Part shown: positions 50,481 through 59,499 of the stretch, piece after piece
Layout of the letters: each line of letters opens with the position of its first letter
Numbering within the stretch: position 1 is the first letter of the stretch
From: JAFGRU01 sp963665915
GTDB taxonomy: Bacteria; Desulfobacterota; Desulfuromonadia; Desulfuromonadales; JAAYDE01
Length of the DNA stretch: 64,000 nt
NCBI GenBank assembly: GCA_963665915.2
Contig: CAXXSG010000002.1
Coordinates: 372,001-436,000 of the forward strand
Direction: 5' to 3'
Notes under the pieces: generated by a model
What the model was told of the DNA's origin: nothing
Databases searched by the model: none
What the model saw: only the letters and a program-made list of their open reading frames with translations
Translations under genes and position numbers: made by a program

Positions 50481-52287
50481 TTAGTATTTCCCGAACTCGT
50501 TGTCATCAAGTGCAATGACATCCTCGGGCGCCCCATTTCCCATGGAATGTTCAGAGGGACGGGGCATCGTTTCGTTGACGGCCATATCCATCTGATCCAT
50601 TGATGGTTGGCCCTTGAGCTGAAACTGGCGAAGCAACTGGTTCAATTGTTGGGCCTGGCTGGCCAACTCTTCGGAAGCCGCCGCACTCTCTTCGGCATTT
50701 GCGGTGTTCTGCTGGGTCACATTCTCGATCTGGCTCAGACCCTGGTTGATCTGGCCGATGCCCTGCGACTGTTCGTTGGATGCCGCAGCAATCTCGCCAA
50801 CCAGGTCCGTGGTTTTGGTGATGCCGGTCACGATCTCGGATAACGCTTCAGCCGTACGCTGGGCGATGCCGACGCCGTTCTCCGCTTTTTCCACCGAGCC
50901 TTCGATCAGGTCAGCGGTCTCTCTGGCTGCTTGAGCACTGCGGGCCGCGAGATTACGTACCTCTTCCGCTACAACGGCGAAGCCCTTGCCGTGCTGACCG
51001 GCGCGGGCCGCTTCCACGGCTGCGTTGAGGGCCAGAAGGTTGGTCTGGAAGGCAATCTCGTCGATGACCTTGATGATCTTGGAGATGTTCTGGCCGGAGG
51101 CGTTGATCTCGTCCATGGCCGTCATCATTTCCTTCATCTGCTCGTTCCCTTTTTCAGCGGCATCGCGGGCCTGGCTGGAAAGCTGGTTGGCCTGGGTGGC
51201 GTTCTCGGCGTTCTGCTTGGTCTGGGGAACTCATCTCGGTCATGGAGCTGGTGATCTCTTCGAGGGAACTTGCCTGTTCCGTGGCGCCCTGGGAGAGGGA
51301 CTGGCTGGAGTCGGAGACCTGGGTCGAGCCTGAGGCGATCTGCTCGCCGGCAGTCTGGACCTGGCCAAGGACATTGTTCAGTTTATCCGACATGCCTTTC
51401 AGAGCGTGACCGAGCTGATCTTTTTCCGAGGCGACCTTCACGTCCACATTCAGGTTGCCCTTGGCGATTTCTTCGGCAATATCTGCGGATTTGTCGAGGC
51501 TTTTGGCCATGTTGTCGAGGGCCTGACCCAGCTGACCGACCTCATCCTTCTGGTCGAGCTTGAGACGTATGCTCGCGTCCCCCTTGGCGATCTCTTCCGC
51601 CAGATGCAGGGCTTTGCGGATCGGGCCGGTGATGCCGCGGGTGAGGAAGAAGCCGAGGGCGATGGCGATGACGAAAGCCACGATCACCATGGTTAGGATG
51701 GTTTTGATGACACGGCTGTAAACCGCTTCGGCGCGGACATCCAGGTCTGCAACGATCTTTTCGTTGATTCCCTGAACCGCGTCGATGTTGCTGCGCATGG
51801 TTTCAAAGGCTTCAGCCGCGGGACCGAGGGTCAGGTCGAGGGCTTCGCTGCGGCCGACGCGGGTATCTTCTTTGCGGGCGTCGACCACCCTGCGGGAGAG
51901 TTCGGACCAAGTTGCCCAGTCGGACTGGAACTTCTGGTTGGCGGCCTTTGCTTCCGCGCTGGTAAACATGGCGGCCGCCTGGTCCCAGCGTTCCTTGACC
52001 TGGGCCACGTTATCCTCGTAGTCCTTGACCAGGTTTTTAAACTGTTCGGACTTGGCATCCGCAAAGATCACGGAGCGTTCGGCCACCAGGGCCTGCTGCA
52101 GATCGCGGTCTGCGGAAATGATCAGGTTGGTGATGGGAAGCCGGGTTTGGATGACCTCATCCAGTTCGTGGTTGATGGTTTTAATGCTCGAGTAGCCGGT
52201 GTAGCCCAGTATACCCATCATGGCGACCAGGACGGCGAAGCCGAGAGTGAGTTTGATGCCGATTTTGAGATTTTTAAACCAATTCAT
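50481..52287 (-). pseudogene. methyl-accepting chemotaxis protein interrupted by one frameshift
   Basis: A chemoreceptor with an N-terminal membrane anchor (LGFAVLVAMMGILGYTGY), a 4HB-type periplasmic sensor (residues 35-190), a second membrane segment near residue 200, HAMP (LTRGITGPIRKALHLAEE) and the cytoplasmic MA domain with the standard CheA/CheW-binding tip (DEIAFQTNLLALNAAVEAAR). It is read in two frames (51154-52287 and 50481-51137). An extra G in the tetranucleotide gggg at 51224-51227, compared with the neighbouring receptor at 58150, would restore one 600-residue protein. It is therefore a likely sequencing insertion or a recent pseudogene. A good aaggagg-like Shine-Dalgarno precedes ATG 52287. 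Confidence 0.88.
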
Positions 52288-52331
52288 GAAGTCCTCCGTA
52301 AATGTTTAGGTTCTTTGAAAGTAAGTATGAG

Positions 52332-52832
52332 TTAAATTTCGTCAATAGTTTCTTCATATAAAAGCTGTTTGACATCAAGAAGGATTTTGACCTCTTCTCC
52401 GATTTTGCCGATGCCCTGGATACAGGAGCAGCTGTTATTGTCGGCGCGGGGGGGAGGTTCGATCTGGTCTTCCGGTATGTCAGCTACTTCATTGACCTTG
52501 TCCACCACCAGGCCGACCGACTTTTCCTCCACTTTCACCACGACAATGCAAGTGCGCTCGTCGTAGTCCCTTTCCGGGAGGGAAAAACGGGCACGGACAT
52601 CCATAACCGGGATGACTTTACCGCGGAGATTGATGACTCCTTTGACAAATCCGGGCATGTCCGGCACCTCGGTGATTTTCTGGATGCCGATGATTTCGGT
52701 GACGTACCTGATTTCCAGGCCGTAGTCTTCATTTGCAAGCCGAAAGGTGAGAAACCGTCCCTTCAGGGTATCCTCTTCGATTCCGAGGTCGATTTCCTCT
52801 TCGACAATTGCTCTAGCCGTGTTTTCTTCCAT
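52332..52832 (-). CDS. cheW: CheW chemotaxis adaptor
   Basis: CheW couples receptors to CheA. The 166-residue protein has the family sequence RFLTFRLANEDYGLEIRYVTEI near residue 30, FVKGVINLRGKVIPVMDVR, and VGLVVDKVNEVADIPEDQ. aaggagg stands before ATG 52832. It lies 44 bases upstream of the chemoreceptor on the same strand, so the two are likely co-expressed. Confidence 0.94.
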   Translation of the reverse strand: MEENTARAIVEEEIDLGIEEDTLKGRFLTFRLANEDYGLEIRYVTEIIGIQKITEVPDMPGFVKGVINLRGKVIPVMDVRARFSLPERDYDERTCIVVVKVEEKSVGLVVDKVNEVADIPEDQIEPPPRADNNSCSCIQGIGKIGEEVKILLDVKQLLYEETIDEI

Positions 52833-52873
52833 GTGATGTGCCTCCTTGTACTCAGTATGTTAAGTGATTCTTA

Positions 52874-53092
52874 TTAGAAACCTGAGCTGTCTGATGTCTG
52901 ATTTTCAAAGGGTTCAAGTTTGTCCTTGTTTTTTTGATAAATGTCACACTGACGGAAGTTTTTGCTGCAGTAAAATACGGCCAGTTTTATATGGCTGTTT
53001 TTGAGAAAATCAAAGCAGAAACATTCCTCAAACGGGTTTTCCAAAAAAGGACAAAATTCGGGGGCATTTTTTTCAATTGATATAATTTTCAT
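52874..53092 (-). CDS. small cysteine-rich protein of the chemotaxis island
   Basis: A 72-residue protein (ATG 53092; gtgggga upstream) with cysteines at positions 14, 24, 26, 42 and 49 (PEFCPF, EECFCFDF, YCSKNFRQCDIY), i.e. C-x9-C-x-C-x15-C-x6-C. This could ligate a metal or a small Fe-S cluster. It is not a known zinc-finger pattern. It is 41 bases upstream of cheW on the same strand. Similar small cysteine proteins accompany regulators in Desulfuromonadales, but I do not recognise a named family. Confidence 0.6.
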   Translation of the reverse strand: MKIISIEKNAPEFCPFLENPFEECFCFDFLKNSHIKLAVFYCSKNFRQCDIYQKNKDKLEPFENQTSDSSGF

Positions 53093-53329
53093 TTGAAATC
53101 CCCACAAAATTTAGAAATACGTAAACTGTCCATTTCTCGGATATTTGCTTAATAACGGTCTTCTCATAAAGGCAATGACGGTGCCAATTTTATCTTTTCT
53201 CTTTAACATGCTGAAATTACAACATAAATATGAGTTTGTTAAATGTTTTTAGAGGTTTGCAAGGGTTTGAAAAAAGTTGAGAAGATTTATCGTAATGGGC
53301 GGAACTGATGGGGAAATTGAACGAAAAAA

Positions 53330-53375
53330 GGGGTTTAACCAAAAAGTTAAGAATTAACCTAGGTTAAGCCCTTTC
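53330..53375 (-). terminator. terminator of the sigma-54 regulator, containing a palindrome
   Basis: A 10-base inverted repeat (gggtttaacc/ggttaagccc, one mismatch) sits on either side of a perfect palindrome ttaacctaggttaa (53354-53367). On the minus strand it is followed by a cttttttcg run and lies just downstream of the regulator gene end at 53392. Confidence 0.6.
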
Positions 53376-53391
53376 TTTACAGGGGAGGTCG

Positions 53392-54804
53392 TTAAATCAA
53401 GGATTTCAGTTCTGGAGTTTTTTTCAGGCGCTTGCTGAGGGCGGCACCGGAGATGCCGAGAAGATCTGCGGCAATCGACTGTTTACCCCGGGCCTGTCGC
53501 AAAGCTTCGGAAACATGCAGGTCAACTACTTCTTTCAGGCGTAAAAAGGAGTCCTGTGAATTCTGGGTGCTTTGCCCCTTTATTCTGGAACCCTTGGTTT
53601 CCCAAATCGCTTTTTTGAAAGACTGCATGGACAGCTTTCCTGAATTGTGCACACTGACCGCATCAAAAACCATTGATCTCAGCTCGCGTATATTTCCAGG
53701 GAAGTTGTGTGTGGCGAGGAGCACTTCCAGTTCTTTGGGAGGGGTCGGTTTTTTCTTACCGAGTTCTCTGGCCGCTTCCTCCAGAAAGTTGGCCAGCAGA
53801 AGGGGGATGTCGTCTGAACGCAGGCGCAGAGGTGGGAGGTGGAGTTGATGGGATTTCAGGCGGTAGAACAAATCTTTCCGGAAGCTACCTTCCTCCAGAA
53901 CGTGGAACAGGTCCTTGTTGGTAGCGGCAATAATGCGCGCCTGTGTTTTTTTGGGCCGATCGCTGCCAAGAGGATAGTATTCCTTTTCCTGAAGGAGGCG
54001 AAGGAGTTTCACTTGGGATTGATGACTCAAGTCACCGATCTCATCCAGGAAAAGGGTGCCGTCCCCAGCTCGTTCAATCATGCCCTGGCGAGATTGGGCC
54101 GCTCCGGTAAAAGCACCTTTTATATGGCCGAAAAGTGTATCTGAAAAAACATTGTCATCCAGGCCGGCTACATTTACGGCGACCCAGGGGGATTTCGGGC
54201 GGCTTGTGGCATGCACGGCCCGGGCGACTATTTCTTTTCCGGTTCCGCTTTCACCCATGATCAGGGCTGGTTCGGAGCTATTGGAGATTGCTTCCACATA
54301 CTTGAAAAGGGCCAGCATTTGAGAGTTGCCGGTGACAAGTCCTGAAAAAGCCGCGGGGTTTTTTAAATCCTTTTCCTGAATTATATTTTTCAGGTCCCGG
54401 TTTTCCGTTTCCAGTTCCACCAGTTTTAGAGCTCTTTTAACACCTGCCGTCAGACGCTCTTCTTCCGTGGTTTTGACGAAAAAGTCATAGGCTCCCAACT
54501 TCATGCACCTGACGGCGATTTCAATCTGGTTGTGTCCCGTGAGAATGATAACCGGGATTTCCGGGAACTCCTCTTTAATCCTGGTAAGGAGCTCCTCTCC
54601 CGAAAGGTGTGGCATGTTGAGATCCAGCAGAACCAGGCTTACCGGTTGACGGGAGAGGATATTCATGACCTCCCTGCTGTCATTGCAGGAAATAATGTGA
54701 TTTATCCCGCTGGAGCGTTCAAGAGCAAGCCCTAAGCTGATCAGCCAGGATTCTTCATCGTCCACATGCAAAATCGGAGCGGCCGGGTAGTTATTTTTTT
54801 CCAT
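53392..54804 (-). CDS. sigma-54-dependent response regulator
   Basis: A 470-residue NtrC-type regulator with a receiver domain (ILHVDDEESWLISLGLALE; Asp in VLLDLNMPHLSGEEL), a short linker, an AAA+ domain (GESGTGKEIVARAVHATS; GHIKGAFTGAAQSRQGMIE; FYRLKSHQLHLPPLRLRS) and a C-terminal Fis-type HTH (GKQSIAADLLGISGAALSKRL). Start ATG 54804 is set by aaggataagga and by the receiver domain; the frame stays open to 55176 but overlaps the upstream kinase gene. It begins 4 bases after the kinase stop, so the two are cotranscribed and form a natural kinase/regulator pair. Confidence 0.92.
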   Translation of the reverse strand: MEKNNYPAAPILHVDDEESWLISLGLALERSSGINHIISCNDSREVMNILSRQPVSLVLLDLNMPHLSGEELLTRIKEEFPEIPVIILTGHNQIEIAVRCMKLGAYDFFVKTTEEERLTAGVKRALKLVELETENRDLKNIIQEKDLKNPAAFSGLVTGNSQMLALFKYVEAISNSSEPALIMGESGTGKEIVARAVHATSRPKSPWVAVNVAGLDDNVFSDTLFGHIKGAFTGAAQSRQGMIERAGDGTLFLDEIGDLSHQSQVKLLRLLQEKEYYPLGSDRPKKTQARIIAATNKDLFHVLEEGSFRKDLFYRLKSHQLHLPPLRLRSDDIPLLLANFLEEAARELGKKKPTPPKELEVLLATHNFPGNIRELRSMVFDAVSVHNSGKLSMQSFKKAIWETKGSRIKGQSTQNSQDSFLRLKEVVDLHVSEALRQARGKQSIAADLLGISGAALSKRLKKTPELKSLI

Positions 54805-54808
54805 TTCC

Positions 54809-56743
54809 TTATCCTTTGTGCAGTGCTGGAAATTCGACGCTGAATGTGCTTCCGTGTCCGGGTTTTGAAGTAATATTGAGCTTTCCCTTGTGCTCCTCGA
54901 TAATCCGGGCGGAAATTGACAGCCCGAGCCCCGTGCCCCCATCATTCCGGCGGGTTGTGAAGAAAGGGTCGGTAATGTGCCTGAGTGATTTTTGGGGGAT
55001 GCCGATTCCCTCGTCACGAACTTCAAGAGTAATGCGGCTTTCGTCTGCGGAACTGAAGGTGGACAGGAATATCCCCTTGTCTCTGCCGGGAAGGGCTTGG
55101 CAGGCATTCTGGACGAGATTGATGATAACCTGTTCAATGCGTTGGAAACACCCTCGGACGCGTGGTAGCTCTCCATCCAGTTCCACGCTCAAACGGTCTG
55201 TTGCTTTTTTGATCGGGTTTTTCATGAGGCGCAGAGATGCTTGGACAGCCTCATTCAAATTGACCATTTCATCGAGATTAGAATCCCGGTTAGGGGAAAA
55301 GTTTCTGAGATCCTCGACAATATTTTTTATATGGTTTGCTCCACTTTGCATATCCGAAAATATCCGGGGCATAATTTCTTTCACCCTTCGGAAATCCAGG
55401 TTTGCCAATTTCAGATCGCCCTGCTCCAAAGCATGGGCTTCCAAAATAGGTTCCGAGGCTGCAAATACTTCAGACAGAAGGGGGAGGTTCAAGAGGAACA
55501 GGCCGTTGGGGTTGTTGATTTCATGGGCTACGCCGGCGGCCATTTCTCCAAGTGAGGCCAGGTGGCTGGCCCGTATCGCTTCTTCCTTCAATCGCACTCT
55601 TTCTGTGATGTCACTTGCCAGAAGGATGACCCGCTCGACATTTCCACTGTCATCCCGGAGGGGAAAGGTTTTAATTCCCCAATGGCGGTCGTTCGATTCT
55701 CTCCGCTGGGTTTCGTTTTCGCCCGATTTGAAACATTTTGTAGCGGGGCAATTTTCGCATGGTTGTGAGCAATTTTGCCAGAGTTGGTGACATTTCATTC
55801 CAGCCACTTGAGTGCCACCTGGTGCCAGATGGGTTATAGCGCCCCGATTGCTCCAGATGATTTCCAGGTCGGCAGAGAGCAGAAGAAGAACATCAGGAAT
55901 ACCATCAAGGACAGTGCTGAACTCCTGCGATAGCTGGCGGTACTTCTCATTACTTTTCAGTAATTTCTGCTCAGCCTTTTTCTGCAGGGAGACATCGATG
56001 CCGACACTCCACGAAGCCCATCCCGGGACAGGAAAATTTTGCGAGATGTTGGACCAGGAAGCAGTCCTTGTCTGCCCGCCCTTAGAGATCAGCGGTCTTT
56101 GTCGGTTATAGAACTCTTCACACCCTTCCCATTGCTCGATCATTTCCTTTCTGCTGGCGACATCAGGATAGAGAAGCTCCATTGCCTGAGGATTGCCGAT
56201 TATCTCATCTGCTTTAAAGCCGGAAACATTTTCGCATTCGCGGTTCCAGATAATAAAGTTTCCATTGTCGTCCCTGGCTTTCAGCATGACCGGCATATTC
56301 TGCAGCACCTGGCGCAGGCGTTCTTCACTTGCGCGCAGATCTTTCATGGTATTGCTGTGACTTAATAGATTCTGAATTCTTGGCTGCAGGAGAAGAATGT
56401 TGATCGGCTTGGTGATGAAATCGCTTGCCCCGGACTCAAAAGCCTGGTGAATTGATTCCGGGTCATTCTTTCCAGTGAGGATTAGAATGGGGACTTCTTT
56501 CATGTCGTCTCGTTGACGAATGGCCCGACAGGTTTCAAACCCTCCCAATCCAGGCATACAGAGGTCGAGAAGTACAAGGTCCGGTTTGTGGTCTTCAAGC
56601 ATTTGCAGGGCGTGATTACCGTCCGGTGCTTCTGTAACCTGAAAGTCAGCTTTTACCAAGCTTCTTTTGATCATCAGCCGCATGGAGGGGTCGTCGTCTA
56701 TGATGAGGATCAGTGGCATTTTATCAGTTTTGGTTTCTGTCAT
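54809..56743 (-). CDS. receiver-PAS-PAS sensor histidine kinase
   Basis: A 644-residue cytoplasmic kinase with an N-terminal receiver domain (LILIIDDDPSMRLMIKRSL; Asp in LVLLDLCMPGLGGFET), two PAS domains (about residues 130-240 and 255-370), HisKA with SLGEMAAGVAHEINNP, and HATPase_c (IINLVQNACQALPG, RDEGIGIPQKSL, GGTGLGLSISARI). The second PAS has a cysteine cluster HQLWQNCSQPCENCPATKC that might hold a metal or sense redox. ATG 56743 is used; TTG 56752 is an alternative. No membrane segments. It is cotranscribed with the sigma-54 regulator downstream. Confidence 0.92.
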   Translation of the reverse strand: MTETKTDKMPLILIIDDDPSMRLMIKRSLVKADFQVTEAPDGNHALQMLEDHKPDLVLLDLCMPGLGGFETCRAIRQRDDMKEVPILILTGKNDPESIHQAFESGASDFITKPINILLLQPRIQNLLSHSNTMKDLRASEERLRQVLQNMPVMLKARDDNGNFIIWNRECENVSGFKADEIIGNPQAMELLYPDVASRKEMIEQWEGCEEFYNRQRPLISKGGQTRTASWSNISQNFPVPGWASWSVGIDVSLQKKAEQKLLKSNEKYRQLSQEFSTVLDGIPDVLLLLSADLEIIWSNRGAITHLAPGGTQVAGMKCHQLWQNCSQPCENCPATKCFKSGENETQRRESNDRHWGIKTFPLRDDSGNVERVILLASDITERVRLKEEAIRASHLASLGEMAAGVAHEINNPNGLFLLNLPLLSEVFAASEPILEAHALEQGDLKLANLDFRRVKEIMPRIFSDMQSGANHIKNIVEDLRNFSPNRDSNLDEMVNLNEAVQASLRLMKNPIKKATDRLSVELDGELPRVRGCFQRIEQVIINLVQNACQALPGRDKGIFLSTFSSADESRITLEVRDEGIGIPQKSLRHITDPFFTTRRNDGGTGLGLSISARIIEEHKGKLNITSKPGHGSTFSVEFPALHKG

Positions 56744-57008
56744 GGTATCCAATGTCGATTTGGTTTTATAATCCCCATTTTTGCAAGAGAGATGCCATGG
56801 GGTGAAGGGATTTTACTTGGGAAAACAGGTCGTTGGAGGCCTCGAAGAAAACCATTATTGGAAGTCGATTCCGATTGATTACGGTCATGCGGGGACGGAA
56901 TTCGCGGCTAGGTTTTTGATACTCCGACAAGCCCTTCGGGAAAGGCGGTTTATTGGAAAAACTTCAGTAACCAATTAATTCATAATCATTTTTTTATTCT
57001 CTCCAGTA

Positions 57009-57042
57009 AAAAAACCTCTCCATTTTTATGAAGAGGTTTTTT
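57009..57042 (-). terminator. terminator of the hemerythrin chemoreceptor gene
   Basis: The stem aaaaaacctct/agaggtttttt (57009-57019, 57032-57042) is nearly symmetric. On the minus strand a T-run follows, and it lies 23 bases after the stop at 57065. Otherwise the interval 56744-57064 holds only spurious frames and an unidentified promoter for the kinase. Confidence 0.75.
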
Positions 57043-57064
57043 CGTCAGGGGTGGGGGAATGGTT

Positions 57065-59182
57065 TTAATCTGTGCCGTGCTTGCGCAGGAAAGATCCGTA
57101 TCCGTCACGATCTTCCTGTTGAATGTGGTTGATCAGCCAGGCTTTCAAAAAGTTGAAAACTTCCATGGAAGTCAGATTTTTGCCGGCCAGAAGCTTTGCG
57201 CGATAATCCATGACCTGATTTACAAACCGGACATGGATCTTTTTATGTTCAGCCAAATGAGGATAAGAGCATTTCTGCATCACCTCTTCTTCCATTTGGA
57301 AGTGAGTGCGTGTGTATTCAATAAGGCCGTCAACGGCATCTTTTACGGATTGTTTATCGCCCCCTGATTTCATGGAGGCCAATAATTGGTTCAAAAGATC
57401 GAATAGACGTTTGTGCTGCATGTCCATCACTTTGACCCCGGTGCCGTAACTGTCATTCCATGTGAGAACACCTTGTTTTACCTGTGTTGAAGGTGAGGGG
57501 CCCGGTAAGGGACTTTCCTCGGTGGCAGGGTGGGCCGTTTTCAACTTGAATTGGGCAAGCATCCGGCTTAAATGCTTTGCCTGGCTGGCCAGTTCTTCGG
57601 AAGCCGCTGCGCTCTCCTCGGCGCTGGCCGTGTTCTGCTGGGTCACGCTCTCGATCTGGTTCAGCCCTTGGTTGACCTGTCCGATCCCTTGCGACTGTTC
57701 GTTGGATGCCGCCGCAATTTCACCGACCAGGTCCGTGGTCTTGGTGATACCGTCAACGATCTCGGACAATGCCTCAGCCGTACGCTGGGCGATGCCGACG
57801 CCGTTTTCCGCTTTTTCCACTGACCCTTCGATCAGTTCAGCCGTCTCACGCGCTGCCTGGGCACTGCGGGTCGCAAGATTCCGCACCTCTTCCGCCACCA
57901 CGGCGAACCCTTTGCCGTTCTGACCGGCACGGGCCGCTTCCACGGCCGCATTCAAGGCCAGCAGGTTAGTCTGGAAAGCGATCTCGTCGATGACCTTGAT
58001 AATCTTCGAGATGTTCTGGCCTGAAGCGTTGATTTCGTCCATGGCCGTCATCATTTCCTTCATCTGCTCGTTGCCTTTTTCCGCAGCGTCGCGGGCCTGG
58101 CTGGAAAGCTGGTTGGCCTGAGTGGCGTTCTCGGCATTCTGCTTGGTTTGAGAACTCATTTCGGTCATGGAGCTGGTGATTTCTTCAAGAGAACTCGCCT
58201 GTTCGGTGGCGCCCTGGGAGAGGGACTGGCTGGAGTCAGAAACCTGGGTCGACCCCGAGGCGATCTGCTCGCCGGCGGTCCGGATCTGGGCCATAATTTC
58301 ATTCAGTTTGGCGTTGGTTTTTGCCAAAGGCTCCCGGATGAACCCCTTGGCCTCAAAGGTCAAATCACCGTCGGCCAGTTTATCGAAAGCTGTCAATATT
58401 TCGCCTTGCAGATTATCGGCAAAAGCATTCATGGCTTTGCCCATTTTTCCGATTTCATCCTTGCGGTCCATGTTGAGGCGTTTATCCAGAATTCCCTTCT
58501 CGAGACAGTTGATCATTTCCACTGTTTGAGTCAAGGGCCGGGAAATGCCTCTGACCAGAAAATAAATCATAGCTGCTGAGAGAGCTGTAATTCCCAATAA
58601 GACAAACACGAACTTCCAGAACATTTTTGAAATGGCAGCCTGGAGATCTTCTATGTACATGCCGCTGCCGATGATCCAGTTCCATTTGGAATGGCGTTTG
58701 ACATAGGAGGTTTTGTCAATCGGTTTCTCAAAACCAGGCTTTGGCCACTGATAATTGACATATCCGGCACCGGATTTTTCGGTGACATTGACCATTTCCT
58801 TGAACAGGTAAAGGCCGTTCGGGTCCTTGCTTTGGGATAGGTCCTTGCCGTCCAGTTGAGGCTTGAACGGGTGCATGACCATGGCAGGCCGGGTATCGTT
58901 AATCCAGAAATAGGTATTGCCCTCATAACGGAGGCTTTTAATGGCATTTATAGCTAATTCTTTTGCCTCCTGTTCGGAATACTTCTGTCCGACCTGTTTG
59001 CTGTAATAATCGATTATTCCCCAGGCTGTTTCAACACCCGCCACTATTTGATTTTTACGGGCCTGAAAGACCTGCTCTTTATATTTTGAAAACAGCCAGC
59101 TTCCGCTCAGCAGAAAAACCAGGATTATTGCGCTACAGGCTAAAAAGATTTTCGGGCCAATTCGGATATCTTTAAATCTCAT
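57065..59182 (-). CDS. chemoreceptor with Cache sensor and C-terminal hemerythrin domain
   Basis: A 705-residue methyl-accepting protein. It has one N-terminal membrane helix, a single Cache (sCache_2) sensor with NTYFWINDTRPAMVMHPFKP and NGLYLFKEMVNVTEKSG, a second helix near residue 200, HAMP, the MA signalling domain (tip DEIAFQTNLLALNAAVEAAR) and, after a proline linker (SPLPGPSPSTQ), a bacteriohemerythrin domain at about 570-695. The di-iron ligands are all visible: His in DMQHKRLF, His and Glu in THFQMEEEVM, His-His in HLAEHKKIH, and His/Asp in LINHIQQED. Such a fusion would let O2 or redox modulate chemotaxis, as in DcrH. aggagg precedes ATG 59182. Confidence 0.95.
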   Translation of the reverse strand: MRFKDIRIGPKIFLACSAIILVFLLSGSWLFSKYKEQVFQARKNQIVAGVETAWGIIDYYSKQVGQKYSEQEAKELAINAIKSLRYEGNTYFWINDTRPAMVMHPFKPQLDGKDLSQSKDPNGLYLFKEMVNVTEKSGAGYVNYQWPKPGFEKPIDKTSYVKRHSKWNWIIGSGMYIEDLQAAISKMFWKFVFVLLGITALSAAMIYFLVRGISRPLTQTVEMINCLEKGILDKRLNMDRKDEIGKMGKAMNAFADNLQGEILTAFDKLADGDLTFEAKGFIREPLAKTNAKLNEIMAQIRTAGEQIASGSTQVSDSSQSLSQGATEQASSLEEITSSMTEMSSQTKQNAENATQANQLSSQARDAAEKGNEQMKEMMTAMDEINASGQNISKIIKVIDEIAFQTNLLALNAAVEAARAGQNGKGFAVVAEEVRNLATRSAQAARETAELIEGSVEKAENGVGIAQRTAEALSEIVDGITKTTDLVGEIAAASNEQSQGIGQVNQGLNQIESVTQQNTASAEESAAASEELASQAKHLSRMLAQFKLKTAHPATEESPLPGPSPSTQVKQGVLTWNDSYGTGVKVMDMQHKRLFDLLNQLLASMKSGGDKQSVKDAVDGLIEYTRTHFQMEEEVMQKCSYPHLAEHKKIHVRFVNQVMDYRAKLLAGKNLTSMEVFNFLKAWLINHIQQEDRDGYGSFLRKHGTD

Positions 59183-59499
59183 TGAAACCTCCTGATGCTC
59201 AAATGATTTTTTTGGGATAGAGGTAAATGAGCCTGCTTGCTTTGATATTATCTCTATCTTTGATCAATAAAAGCTATTAAAAGAACAGAAATGAACAAAA
59301 GTTAATTTTTTTCAACAACAATTGATTAAGGTTTTTCCAATGAGCAAAGGATAAGCCAAATGGCCGGATATCTGCTGACATTAATTGAAATAATTTTAAT
59401 TTTGTGAGAAAAGTTCACAAGGAAAGGGGCTCTCGGTTTTCAGGAAAGAGTTGTTTCGCTGTGGCATGAAAGATAGATTTTACTAATGGCAGGTTGAGA
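59183..59499. other. intergenic region upstream of the hemerythrin chemoreceptor
   Basis: AT-rich, with a possible promoter zone around 59230-59350 on the minus strand, but no clear hexamer pair. No gene or RNA was seen. Confidence 0.35.
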
